A stretch of 8,954 nucleotides of DNA from Sulfuritalea sp. GTDB lineage: Bacteria; Pseudomonadota; Gammaproteobacteria; Burkholderiales; Rhodocyclaceae. A program made the position numbers and the translations under genes. Under the pieces are notes generated by a model. It had not been told where the DNA came from, did not search any database, and was given only the letters and a program-made list of their open reading frames with translations. Location of the stretch: positions 1 to 8,954 of the forward strand of contig JALHNN010000013.1 of the NCBI GenBank assembly GCA_022843505.1, given 5' to 3'. Shown here piece by piece: positions 1 through 6,916 of the stretch (position 1 is its first letter; the number at the start of each line of letters is the position of its first letter).

Positions 1-231
1 AAACCCGGGGCCCGCGTGTCCATCGCCGGCATCAAGTATTTTCCTGGCTTGCTGAGCCTGCTGAATCCCTGGGTCTACCTCAAGAACCGGGGGTACAACG
101 GTGCCCCCGGAGAGTTGCACTCACCCTGGGACCGGATCGCCCCACGGCTGACGGATTGGCGGTTTGCCCCCACCCAGTGGGGCATGGGCTACATCGCTAG
201 CGGGCGACTGCCGGCTGAGGTCGCGCGATGA
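1..231 (+). CDS. class I SAM-dependent methyltransferase, C-terminal fragment
   Basis: An open frame runs in from the left edge and ends in TGA at 229-231, leaving 76 visible residues; the start and the SAM-binding core lie outside the window. The visible part begins with a KPGARVSIAG segment, the usual late 'LkPGGrv.vaG' strand of Rossmann-fold methyltransferases, followed by an aromatic stretch (LLNPWVYLKNRGY) and a final WGMGYIASGR strand, a common ending in small-molecule or lipid methyltransferases. The stop overlaps the start of the next gene (ATGA), so the two are very probably translationally coupled and in the same pathway. Which substrate is methylated cannot be told from this fragment. 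Class is inferred from the C-terminal pattern only; the missing part would settle it. Confidence 0.62.
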   Translation, partial: KPGARVSIAGIKYFPGLLSLLNPWVYLKNRGYNGAPGELHSPWDRIAPRLTDWRFAPTQWGMGYIASGRLPAEVAR

Positions 232-1907
232 TTGACGGCCAGGGCGCTGTGCTGGCGGAGGGCCAGCGGATGCCGATCAGCTGGCCCACGGCATTGAAAG
301 CCGTTGCCGCCGTGCTGGCCCTTAACGGACTGCTGAGTTTTGGCCCCTGGTGGCCAACGCCGGGAATCGTGCCGCAGGCCCGGCTGGCTCCTGAATTCGT
401 CGGCCTATGGCTGCTCCTGCTGTGGTATGCCACAAGCCGGCCCGGGCCATCACATCGCATATTGGGGGTCCTGTCGGCGGGTGTTCTGGCCTTGGTCCTG
501 GGACGGTATGCCGATGTCACTGCGCCCAGCCTGTTCGGCCGGCCGGTCAACCTGTATTGGGACCTTCCGCAATTGCCGAGATTCCTTTGGGTCACGGCCC
601 AAGACCACCCGGCGTGGCTGTCCGCCACTGTGGCGGCAGGGGTCGCGAGCTTCCTCTGGCTGCTGTTCGCCATCATCCGGCTGTGCCTGTCGATCCTGAT
701 GCAAACCGCGGTGCCGTGGGCCCTGCGGTCGTTGGGCGCTTGGGTGATCAGCTTCGGGGCTGCCCTGCTGGCGGCGGCGCAATTGGCGGGGGTCCCTGGC
801 TCCAGCCGCTGGGCATCCAACGCCGTGCTGCCTACTTACGCACAGCAGATCGGCCTGCTGTGGGACGCCCACGCACCAGGCCGGCAGGCGCGGGCGCTGC
901 CTGCCGTCACGGCAACCGAGGACGCTCTGGCCACTCACGGCCCGCAGGTATTCGCGGCCCTGGCCAGGCGCGACGTGTCCTTTATCTTCCTGGAGTCCTT
1001 CGGTGCCGTCCTCTATGACCATCCGCAGGCGCGATCGGCCACGGATCCCTCGCGCCGTGCCCTGCAGGAGGCGCTGACGGCCAGCGGTCGGCGGGTCGTC
1101 TCCGGATTCTTCCGCTCGCCCACGGTCGGCGGCGCATCCGACCTGGCGCACCTATCGCTGCTGTCGGGCATCGACCTGTCGGACCCGCGCCGCCACAACC
1201 TGCTGCTGACCACCGGCCGACCCACGCTGCTGCACCTCTTTAAGCAGGCCGGCTACCAGACCTTCGGCGTGTATCACGCCGTCTCGTGGCCCTGGCCGGA
1301 GCATGTCTACTACGGGTTCGACCACTACATCGACGGCCCGGCGCTGCGTTACGACGGACCGCCGATCACCTTCTGGAAGATTCCCGACCAGGTCGCGCTG
1401 GCCCGCTACGAGCAGCAGTTCCCCCGCACGGCCGACAGTCCGCCGCGTGTGCTCTTCTTTCCGACCATCAGTTCGCACTTCCCCTTCAGTCCAGTCCCGC
1501 CCTACCAACCAGACTGGCAGCGCGCGCTGACCACCGCCCCATTCGATCCGGAACAACTGGCAGCTGTCGCCGCGGATCAGGTGGACTGGCTCAACATGCG
1601 CGCCGGCTATCTGGCCAGTGTTAATTATGTGTATCGTTGGCTGACCGGCTACTTCGAGTTACCGGAAGCGCGGGAGACCGTCTACGTGCTGATCGGCGAC
1701 CACCAGCCGACCGCCAATATCATTGGCGAGTACGCCCCCTGGGACGTGCCCGTTCACATCATTAGCCGCGACGATTCCTTGCTCGACGGCTTCAGGGCGC
1801 AGGGCTTTTCGGAAGGGCTGTGGCCGCAACGCACCGTGCTGGGTGGAATTCATCACTTGACGAGCCTGCTGGTCAGCGGCTTCGGCCCCACGCCAGCGCG
1901 GCCCTGA
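228..1907 (+). CDS. LtaS/OpgB-like membrane phosphoglycerol transferase (sulfatase/alkaline phosphatase fold)
   Basis: The 559-residue protein has about five hydrophobic segments in residues 18-190, then a periplasmic sulfatase-fold domain, the layout of lipoteichoic acid synthase and of OpgB-type glucan phosphoglycerol transferases. Metal and active-site residues can be placed: Glu256 in FIFLESFG, Ser304 in GGASDLAHLSLLSG (position of the Thr/Ser/Cys nucleophile), His350 and Trp354 in YHAVSWPWPE, His417 in SSHFPF, and Asp491-His492 in IGDHQP. Their order and spacing resemble S. aureus LtaS as I recall it (E255, T300, H347, W354, H416, D475, H476). Family members move phosphoglycerol from phosphatidylglycerol to an envelope polymer and release diacylglycerol. 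The ATG at 228 overlaps the previous stop and has GAGG seven bases upstream. The next gene encodes a beta-glucan synthase, making that glucan the likely acceptor (inference). A phosphoethanolamine transferase or true sulfatase is less likely but possible. Confidence 0.85.
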   Translation: MIDGQGAVLAEGQRMPISWPTALKAVAAVLALNGLLSFGPWWPTPGIVPQARLAPEFVGLWLLLLWYATSRPGPSHRILGVLSAGVLALVLGRYADVTAPSLFGRPVNLYWDLPQLPRFLWVTAQDHPAWLSATVAAGVASFLWLLFAIIRLCLSILMQTAVPWALRSLGAWVISFGAALLAAAQLAGVPGSSRWASNAVLPTYAQQIGLLWDAHAPGRQARALPAVTATEDALATHGPQVFAALARRDVSFIFLESFGAVLYDHPQARSATDPSRRALQEALTASGRRVVSGFFRSPTVGGASDLAHLSLLSGIDLSDPRRHNLLLTTGRPTLLHLFKQAGYQTFGVYHAVSWPWPEHVYYGFDHYIDGPALRYDGPPITFWKIPDQVALARYEQQFPRTADSPPRVLFFPTISSHFPFSPVPPYQPDWQRALTTAPFDPEQLAAVAADQVDWLNMRAGYLASVNYVYRWLTGYFELPEARETVYVLIGDHQPTANIIGEYAPWDVPVHIISRDDSLLDGFRAQGFSEGLWPQRTVLGGIHHLTSLLVSGFGPTPARP

Positions 1908-1933
1908 GCGCGTCGATCGAGCCACTCGCTGCA

Positions 1934-4603
1934 GTGCACAGACCCACGCCATCCACTTCGGCCACGCCGATATCGTCCTCCCGCCGTGGACGATGGGCTC
2001 TCGCGCTGGCGATCGCCCTGTGCATCGCCGGCACCAATCTCGCGATCTGGGCGCTGTTTAATGGGCAGATTCAGGCGCCCGACCACGACGGGCCAATTGC
2101 AGGGTTCTCCTACAGCGGTGCCGACCGCTGGGATAGCCCGATCGAGGGAGAGCGACCCACGGCCACCGACCTTGACCGGGACCTGGCTCTGCTGTCGCTT
2201 CACACGCGGCGGATCCGCACCTACACGGCGGCCAACCACCCGGAGTTGCCCGCCATTGCCCGCAAACATGGTCTGCAGGTCATGCTGGGTGCGTGGCTCG
2301 ACGCACGTTTGGACGGTAACAAGCGCGAACTCGCCGCCGCCATCAATCTTGCTCGATCGCAGCCAAACGTCCATCGGCTAATCGTCGGCAACGAAACCCA
2401 GTTGAAGGCCACCTTGCCGCCAAACCGCCTCGCCGCCTATCTCGATCAGGCCCGCTTGGCGTTGCGCGGGACGGCGGTCCAGGTGTCGACCGCGGAACCC
2501 TGGCATGTCTGGCTGGCGCAACCGCAACTGGCCAGGCATGTGGACTTCATTGCCATCCACGTGCTTCCCTATTGGGAAAAGGAATCCATCGGCTCCGCCG
2601 TGGAGACCAGCCTGAAGCAGATCGCACGGGTGCGGGCGCGTTTCCCGGATCACAAACTCGTGATCGCTGAGATCGGCTGGCCCAGCAACGGCTCGCCGCT
2701 GGGCAAAGCCCGCGCCTCGGCGGTGAACCAGGCCCTCTTTGTCCGCAACTTCCTGCAGCAGGCTGATTCCCTGGGACTCGACTATTACCTGATCGAGGCC
2801 TTCGACCAACCGTGGAAGATGGACGTCGAAGGGCGCGCGGGGGCCTACTGGGGAATGTGGGACGCCTGGCGCCAGCCCAAGTTCGAGCTGACCGGACCGC
2901 TGCTCAAAGACCCGCGCTGGCAGCGCAAGGCCTGGATCGCCAGCGTGCTGGGCGCGGCGATGATGCTGGCCTTCTTACTGGCCGCGCCGCGGATGCGGCT
3001 GGCTGGGCACATCACCTTCTGTGCGGCCGCCCAGGCCGTCGTCTCGGTGGGCGTCACTCTGGTATCCATTCCGCTGGCCTACTACCTGACGCTGCCTGAT
3101 GTCTTTGGACTCGTGCTGGTGGTCGCCGCCATAGGCTTCATCAGTGCCTCCCTGCTGGCCCAGGCATTCGAATTCTCCGAACGCTTCTGGTCGGACCGGC
3201 CGGAAAGCCAGGCACCGACAACCGAAACGCCACTCCCGGACCCACCATTCATCAGCGTCCATCTGGCCTGCGCCAACGAACCGCCCGCGATGGTTTGCGA
3301 AAGCGTCGAATCGCTGCTGGCCATCGACTGGCCGGCCTTCGAGGTGATCGTGGTGGACAACAACACCAGCGACTCACAAGCCCGCGAGGCCCTGTCGGAC
3401 TGGATGGCGAGTCGGAAGGACTCACGGCTGCGCTTCGCCCAATGGGTGGAACTTCCGGGCTACAAGGCCGGAGCCCTGAACCAGGCCCTGGCCCTCACCG
3501 ATCCCGCGGCGCAGTGGATCGCGGTGGTCGATGCCGACTATGTGGTCGATCCGCATTGGTTCCGGCAGGTACAGGGCCATTTCCATGATCCCGCAGTCGC
3601 CCTGGTCCAGGCGCCACAAGCCCATAGACACTGGTCTGCGCGTCGCTTCGACAGGATGATGAACTGGGAGACCGAAGGCTTCTTCCGCATCGGCATGCAC
3701 CACCGCAACGAGCGCAACGCCATCATCCAGCACGGCACGATGACGCTGGTGCGTGGTGCCGACCTGCGTCGCCTCGGGTGGAACGAAGACTGCATCTGCG
3801 AGGACACCGAACTCGGTCTGCGCCTGCTGCAGCTGGGTCATCGGGCCGTCTATGTCGACCGCCAGCTCGGCACCGGCTTGCTACCGCGGGACTTTTCCGC
3901 CTACGCCCGGCAAAGGAAACGCTGGGCGCAGGGTGCGATGCAGATATTCAGGCTGCATGCCCGATCGCTGCTGGGTCGCTCACGCCTGACTCTGGCCCAA
4001 CGCTACCACTTCCTCGCCGGCTGGCTGCCATGGCTGGGCGACGCGCTGCATTTGGTGTTCACCATCATCATGATCGCCTTCAGCCTCGGCATGGTCTACC
4101 TTCCCACTACCGTCGAACCGCCACTGTGGCTGTTCGTCTTGCCGCTGATTTCCTTCTTCGCCGCGCGGCTGCTGATAGGCCCGCTGCTATACACGCGATG
4201 CGTTCCCTGCGGCCTGGCCGACCGCCTGGGTGCCGCGATCGCCGGCATGGCCCTGTCGCATCGCATTGCGCGAGGCGTGCTGCAAGGGCTGCGCGACCGG
4301 CGGGCGGTGTTCGAGATCACGCTGAAGGCATCCACCACCACGGCTAACAGCGGTGTAGCCGGGACGGGGCGCGATGACGTGCGTCCGCCGAATGTCGGCC
4401 CGAGCTTCGTGCAAGGCATCAAGGAGGAGTTCGCGCTGCTCGGTGGCCTGGTGTTCTGCATTTGCCTGCTGGAGCTCAGCCGCAGCACGGATGACACGGC
4501 TAGGCTGGGCTGGATCGCCATCCTGGTTATCCAGTCGCTGCCCTACTGCGCTGCAGTCGTCTGTAGTCTCATCAACTCCAAGGCCGAGTCCGCGCGACCT
4601 TGA
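1934..4603 (+). CDS. ndvB: NdvB-type beta-glucan synthase: periplasmic GH17 domain fused to GT2
   Basis: The 889-residue membrane protein starts with a membrane segment (about residues 20-43) and then a GH17 domain (about 50-325). Both GH17 glutamates are present: acid/base Glu154 in VGNE and nucleophile Glu246 in EIGWPS. Three membrane segments (about 335-420) return the chain to the cytoplasm for a GT2 domain (about 435-690) with DAD at 533-535, EDTE at 623-626 and QRKRW at 660-664, the D,D,D,QxxRW signature of processive synthases. At least four membrane segments follow, two near the end. GH17-GT2 fusions include NdvB of Bradyrhizobium and of Pseudomonas aeruginosa, which make cyclic beta-1,3 (or 1,3/1,6) glucans; isolated GH17 domains of this kind act as transglycosylases. 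I chose GTG 1934, 26 bases after the previous stop. A GTG at 1820 preceded by GGAAGGG would add 38 residues but overlap that gene by 88 bases. Confidence 0.88.
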   Translation: MHRPTPSTSATPISSSRRGRWALALAIALCIAGTNLAIWALFNGQIQAPDHDGPIAGFSYSGADRWDSPIEGERPTATDLDRDLALLSLHTRRIRTYTAANHPELPAIARKHGLQVMLGAWLDARLDGNKRELAAAINLARSQPNVHRLIVGNETQLKATLPPNRLAAYLDQARLALRGTAVQVSTAEPWHVWLAQPQLARHVDFIAIHVLPYWEKESIGSAVETSLKQIARVRARFPDHKLVIAEIGWPSNGSPLGKARASAVNQALFVRNFLQQADSLGLDYYLIEAFDQPWKMDVEGRAGAYWGMWDAWRQPKFELTGPLLKDPRWQRKAWIASVLGAAMMLAFLLAAPRMRLAGHITFCAAAQAVVSVGVTLVSIPLAYYLTLPDVFGLVLVVAAIGFISASLLAQAFEFSERFWSDRPESQAPTTETPLPDPPFISVHLACANEPPAMVCESVESLLAIDWPAFEVIVVDNNTSDSQAREALSDWMASRKDSRLRFAQWVELPGYKAGALNQALALTDPAAQWIAVVDADYVVDPHWFRQVQGHFHDPAVALVQAPQAHRHWSARRFDRMMNWETEGFFRIGMHHRNERNAIIQHGTMTLVRGADLRRLGWNEDCICEDTELGLRLLQLGHRAVYVDRQLGTGLLPRDFSAYARQRKRWAQGAMQIFRLHARSLLGRSRLTLAQRYHFLAGWLPWLGDALHLVFTIIMIAFSLGMVYLPTTVEPPLWLFVLPLISFFAARLLIGPLLYTRCVPCGLADRLGAAIAGMALSHRIARGVLQGLRDRRAVFEITLKASTTTANSGVAGTGRDDVRPPNVGPSFVQGIKEEFALLGGLVFCICLLELSRSTDDTARLGWIAILVIQSLPYCAAVVCSLINSKAESARP

Positions 4604-4647
4604 CACGCCGAGCTTGGCGATCAGGCGAGGGCCAAGTTCGGCGTGTC
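4602..4647 (+). terminator. long hairpin at the end of the glucan synthase gene
   Basis: GACACGCCGAGCTTGGC at 4602-4618 pairs with GCCAAGTTCGGCGTGTC at 4631-4647: 17 pairs, 16 Watson-Crick and one G-U, around a 12-base loop. The left arm begins inside the stop codon of the glucan synthase gene. No T-tract follows, so it is not a textbook intrinsic terminator; it may end or stabilise the 3' end of the transcript. The hairpin itself is certain from the sequence; its role is inferred. Confidence 0.6.
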
Positions 4648-4887
4648 GATGGGCGGTCAGTATTCGGCGGCTACCGTTGGCTCTCAGGCTACAATAAATC
4701 GCGCATGGCATATCCGTGCATGCGATTCTCTCCCTGCCAACTGCCGCTTCCGGCAGATTGCAGCCCCACAGCAAAGTGCGCCACGAGGCGGGCCCCATGA
4801 AGCAGCGTTCTTCGGCGAAGGCACAGGGCCACCCACCCGAGATCGCCGTACCGCCGGCGCCGACTTTCAGCGGCATCGGCTACCATC
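4648..4887 (+). other. intergenic region with weak promoter-like element
   Basis: These 240 bases hold no gene I can support. A TACAAT at 4690-4695 resembles a -10 element, but the nearest TTGGCT (4677-4682) is only seven bases upstream, too close for a -35. Just downstream, CGCATG (4702-4707) is repeated inverted as CATGCG (4719-4724), and a perfect short hairpin lies at 4741-4756. A transcript starting after the -10 would have a leader of nearly 190 bases before the next gene. No riboswitch class is recognised. Confidence 0.3.
4741..4756. repeat. perfect 6-bp inverted repeat with 4-base loop
   Basis: CTGCCG, loop CTTC, CGGCAG forms an uninterrupted small hairpin in the region upstream of the ICMT-family gene. 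It has no T-tract on either strand. The structure is visible; no function can be assigned. Confidence 0.4.
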
Positions 4888-5235
4888 ATGGACACCATGA
4901 ATGCCCTCGAACTCAAAGTGCCGCCGCTGGTCCTGGTCGCCGGTATGGACTTCCGCCGTGCCGGGACCACCGTGAATCCGACCACACCGCAGGCGACCAC
5001 GTCGGTCGTCGACAGCGGCGTCTATCGCCTCAGCCGCAACCCGATGTACCTCGGCTTCCTGCTCGGGCTCGCGGGATGGGCGGCTTACCTGTCCCATGTC
5101 CTGCCCTTCCTGTTTCTGCCGGCCTATGTCGGCTACATGAACCGCTTCCAGATTGCGCCCGAAGAGCGCATGCTTGCCGCCCGTTTCGGCGACGGCTACC
5201 GGCGGTACCGGCTGCGCGTGCGGCGCCGGCTGTAG
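4888..5235 (+). CDS. isoprenylcysteine carboxylmethyltransferase (ICMT/PEMT)-family membrane protein, shortened
   Basis: The 115-residue product has the family core: FRRAGTTVNP, then VYRLSRNPMYLGF (the RNPMY SAM/substrate motif), a hydrophobic hairpin (about residues 53-84), and NRFQIAPEER followed by FGDGYRRYR. These are the conserved parts of small bacterial ICMT/PEMT-like methyltransferases, whose substrates are mostly unknown. As I recall the family, members are about 150 residues, with two membrane segments between the MNALELKVPP-like N-terminus and FRRA. Here the two are almost joined (VPPLVLVAGMDFRRAG), so roughly 40 residues seem to be missing in frame. Tandem CTGGTC copies at 4927-4938 lie at the junction. 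ATG 4897 (MNALEL) fits the family start better than ATG 4888; neither has a strong ribosome binding site. The next gene follows after 29 bases. The enzyme may be inactive or a natural short form. Confidence 0.72.
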   Translation: MDTMNALELKVPPLVLVAGMDFRRAGTTVNPTTPQATTSVVDSGVYRLSRNPMYLGFLLGLAGWAAYLSHVLPFLFLPAYVGYMNRFQIAPEERMLAARFGDGYRRYRLRVRRRL

Positions 5236-5264
5236 GAAGTGTTTCCGTCTCCCAGGAGGTCGCC

Positions 5265-5663
5265 ATGGAACCGCGCATCAGCCTGATCACCCTCGGCGTC
5301 GCCGACCTGGAGCGCGCCACGCGCTTTTACCAGGATTGCCTCGGCCTGCCGCGCATCGCCACGCCGCCGACCGTCACCTTTTTCGAACTGAGCAAGACCT
5401 GGCTGGCGCTCTGGTCGCGCGAGAGCCTGGCGGCCGACGCCGGGGTGCCGGTCGATGGCGCGGGCTTTCGCGGCTTTGCCCTAGCACACAACGTACGCTC
5501 GCCGGCCGAGGTGGATGCCCTGCTGGCGCGAGTCGCCGATTTCGGCGCCACGATCACGAAGCCGGGCCATGCCACCGACTGTGGCGGCTATTCCGGCTAC
5601 TTCGCCGACCTCGACGGCTTTCTCTGGGAGGTTGCGCACAATCCGGCCTTCCCGCATCTGTAA
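5265..5663 (+). CDS. VOC-family (glyoxalase/bleomycin-resistance fold) protein
   Basis: The 132-residue protein has a single VOC module pair: an N-terminal half with LGVADLERATRFYQDCLGL, the typical strand-helix start, and a C-terminal half ending GGYSGYFADLDGFLWEVAHNP, where the Glu of WEV sits at the usual metal-ligand position. A middle LAHNVRSPAEVDALL segment marks the common subgroup related to glyoxalase I but of unknown substrate. Such proteins act as lyases, dioxygenases or isomerases, or bind toxic compounds. The start is well fixed by AGGAGGT at 5254-5260, four bases before the ATG, the best ribosome binding site in the window. It lies 29 bases after the ICMT-family gene and may be co-transcribed with it. 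The substrate cannot be inferred from the neighbours. Confidence 0.88.
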   Translation: MEPRISLITLGVADLERATRFYQDCLGLPRIATPPTVTFFELSKTWLALWSRESLAADAGVPVDGAGFRGFALAHNVRSPAEVDALLARVADFGATITKPGHATDCGGYSGYFADLDGFLWEVAHNPAFPHL

Positions 5664-5726
5664 GCCATGTCCCATGCGCGCCGCTCGCGGCGTAGACTCC
5701 GCCGTCGCAACCCTTTGGAGAACCTG

Positions 5727-6521
5727 ATGTCGCTGTTCGCGCGCATTGCCTTTGCGATCCTGCTGGCCACCTCCGGAATCGCGCCGACGCTGGCGCTGGA
5801 AGCCGCCGGCCCCGCTCCGGCGCTGGTCGCGTTCAACTCCGACGATGGCATGGCGCGGCTGGGGCGGGCGAAGGCCAAGGCGGATTTCGCCGGGCTGGCC
5901 AACCAGTTCGAAGCACAATCCAACATCGCCTTCTGCGGGCCGACCACGGCCGCCATCGTGCTCAACACGGCGCGCAACGGCAGCCCCGACCTGCCGCGCG
6001 ACCGCAGCCGCCTGCGCCCGGGCGACACGCAGCACCTGCCGGGCACGATGGAGCTGGCGGTGCCGCGCTTCACCCAGGACAATGTGATCGACAAGGGACC
6101 GAAGACCCGTGCCCAGGTCCTCGGCGAACCGATGTATGTGGACGGCAAGGCCATACGCGATGCCGGCTACCAGCTGCGCCAGTTCGACGCCCTGTTGCGT
6201 GCCCACGACCTGGCGACGCGGCTGGTGGTGGTGGATGACGCGCTGCCCGAGCCGGCGATCCGCCGCGACCTGATCGACAACCTCGGGCGCGGCGGCGACT
6301 ATGTGATCGTGAATTACCACCGCCGCGATGTCGGCCAGGCCGGCGGCGGCCACATCTCGCCGCTCGGCGCCTACGACGAGGAGACCGACTCCGTGCTGGT
6401 GATGGACGTGAACCCGGCCAGCGCCGGCTGGGTGTGGATGCCCCTGGCCACCCTGGTCACGGGCATGCGCACTCTCGACACCGTCGAGAACCGCGGCTAC
6501 ATCCTGGTGCAGCCGCGCTGA
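5727..6521 (+). CDS. exported phytochelatin-synthase-like cysteine peptidase
   Basis: The 264-residue protein begins with a signal peptide (hydrophobic residues about 6-23, likely cleavage near ALA-LEA). The mature part matches the phytochelatin synthase family (peptidase clan CA): Cys70 in NIAFCGPTTAAIVLNT, His209 in GGGHISPLGAY, and Asp227 in VLVMDVNP form the Cys-His-Asp triad. The Cys position and the 18-residue His-Asp spacing match Nostoc Alr0975 as I recall it (C70, H183, D201). Bacterial members lack the C-terminal metal-sensing domain of plant enzymes, as here, and mainly cleave glycine from glutathione or related thiols, with weak phytochelatin synthesis. ATG 5727 is preceded by TGGAG six bases away and opens directly on the signal peptide; an upstream in-frame ATG at 5667 would add an Arg-rich stretch with no ribosome binding site. 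Export suggests action on periplasmic glutathione or peptides. Confidence 0.88.
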   Translation: MSLFARIAFAILLATSGIAPTLALEAAGPAPALVAFNSDDGMARLGRAKAKADFAGLANQFEAQSNIAFCGPTTAAIVLNTARNGSPDLPRDRSRLRPGDTQHLPGTMELAVPRFTQDNVIDKGPKTRAQVLGEPMYVDGKAIRDAGYQLRQFDALLRAHDLATRLVVVDDALPEPAIRRDLIDNLGRGGDYVIVNYHRRDVGQAGGGHISPLGAYDEETDSVLVMDVNPASAGWVWMPLATLVTGMRTLDTVENRGYILVQPR

Positions 6522-6550
6522 GCGAGCCGGTCTTCAGGCCGGCATGCGGC
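6512..6550. terminator. weak two-tier inverted repeat between convergent genes
   Basis: Two convergent genes end 12 bases apart here. GCCGG (6526-6530) pairs with CCGGC (6539-6543) around an eight-base loop, and outer arms GCCGC (6512-6516) and GCGGC (6546-6550) can pair as well, with unequal internal loops. There is no T-tract on either strand. It could be a bidirectional end signal, but such repeats are common in GC-rich DNA. Confidence 0.25.
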
Positions 6551-6845
6551 CGTGGTCGGGGTTGTCGAGTGCCGCGCGGATCGGCGCCAGCGAGGCATGG
6601 AAGTCGGCATCGTAGTCGCCGATGGTCGACACATGGTCCGAGCAGGTCGAGATGATCGCCGCGATGCGCTCGGAGGACAGCGCCCGTGCCTGGTCCGTGA
6701 GGGGTTGCGCCCATAGCTCGGCCAGCTGGTCGTAGCTGCCGACGCGCACCCAACCGCCATCCGGCCGCGTCGCCGTCGCATTCACATGGCACACCAGTTC
6801 GAAACCGAGCTGCTTGGCTTTGTCGTGCAGGGTAGTCCAGGTCAT
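6534..6845 (-). CDS. hypothetical 103-residue protein
   Basis: I do not recognise this family. The predicted protein is soluble, acidic towards its C-terminus, has no signal peptide or membrane segment, and ends with a DYDADFHASLAPIRAALDNP segment likely to be helical. An early LVCHVNATATRPDGGWVRVGSYDQL stretch looks like beta structure. Its single conserved-looking Cys-His pairs (CHVN, CSDH) are too few to call a metal site. ATG 6845 is chosen over ATG 6851 because GGAGG lies seven bases before the former and only one base before the latter. It lies 128 bases downstream of btaB on the same strand, and that gap contains two inverted repeats, so it may have its own promoter. The strong ribosome binding site and codon pattern support a real gene. 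Confidence 0.7.
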   Translation of the reverse strand: MTWTTLHDKAKQLGFELVCHVNATATRPDGGWVRVGSYDQLAELWAQPLTDQARALSSERIAAIISTCSDHVSTIGDYDADFHASLAPIRAALDNPDHGRMPA

Positions 6846-6876
6846 GGCCATTCCTCCGGGTTGTATTGTCGCGTCG

Positions 6877-6911
6877 CCGTTGCAGGCTCCTTATAGGCTT
6901 TGCCGCAACGG
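6877..6911. repeat. inverted repeat CCGTTGC / GCAACGG
   Basis: A perfect 7-base inverted repeat (6877-6883 and 6905-6911) with a 21-base spacer lies upstream of the hypothetical gene and downstream of btaB. The spacer contains two AGGCT copies. It could be an operator or part of a 3' end structure; nothing decides between these. Confidence 0.35.
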
Positions 6912-6916
6912 AAGTC

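Noticed and set aside
4187..4876. Open frame on the - strand over the end of the glucan synthase gene and the following gap
   Set aside because: It is mostly antisense to conserved membrane-domain coding sequence, lacks a ribosome binding site, and shows no family features.
4716..5264. Upstream extension of the VOC gene to an ATG at 4716
   Set aside because: The extension reads through the ICMT-family gene in another frame, and the VOC domain starts exactly at ATG 5265 behind a perfect AGGAGGT.
5679..5698. Small hairpin CGCCG-CTCG-CGGCG followed by TAGACT, a possible promoter or terminator before the phytochelatin-synthase-like gene
   Set aside because: There is no -35 element at proper spacing and no T-tract; a five-pair GC stem is expected by chance here.
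5481..6353. Long open frame on the - strand opposite the phytochelatin-synthase-like gene
   Set aside because: The product is rich in Arg, Val, His and Gln with no domain, and the opposite strand carries an intact catalytic triad and signal peptide.
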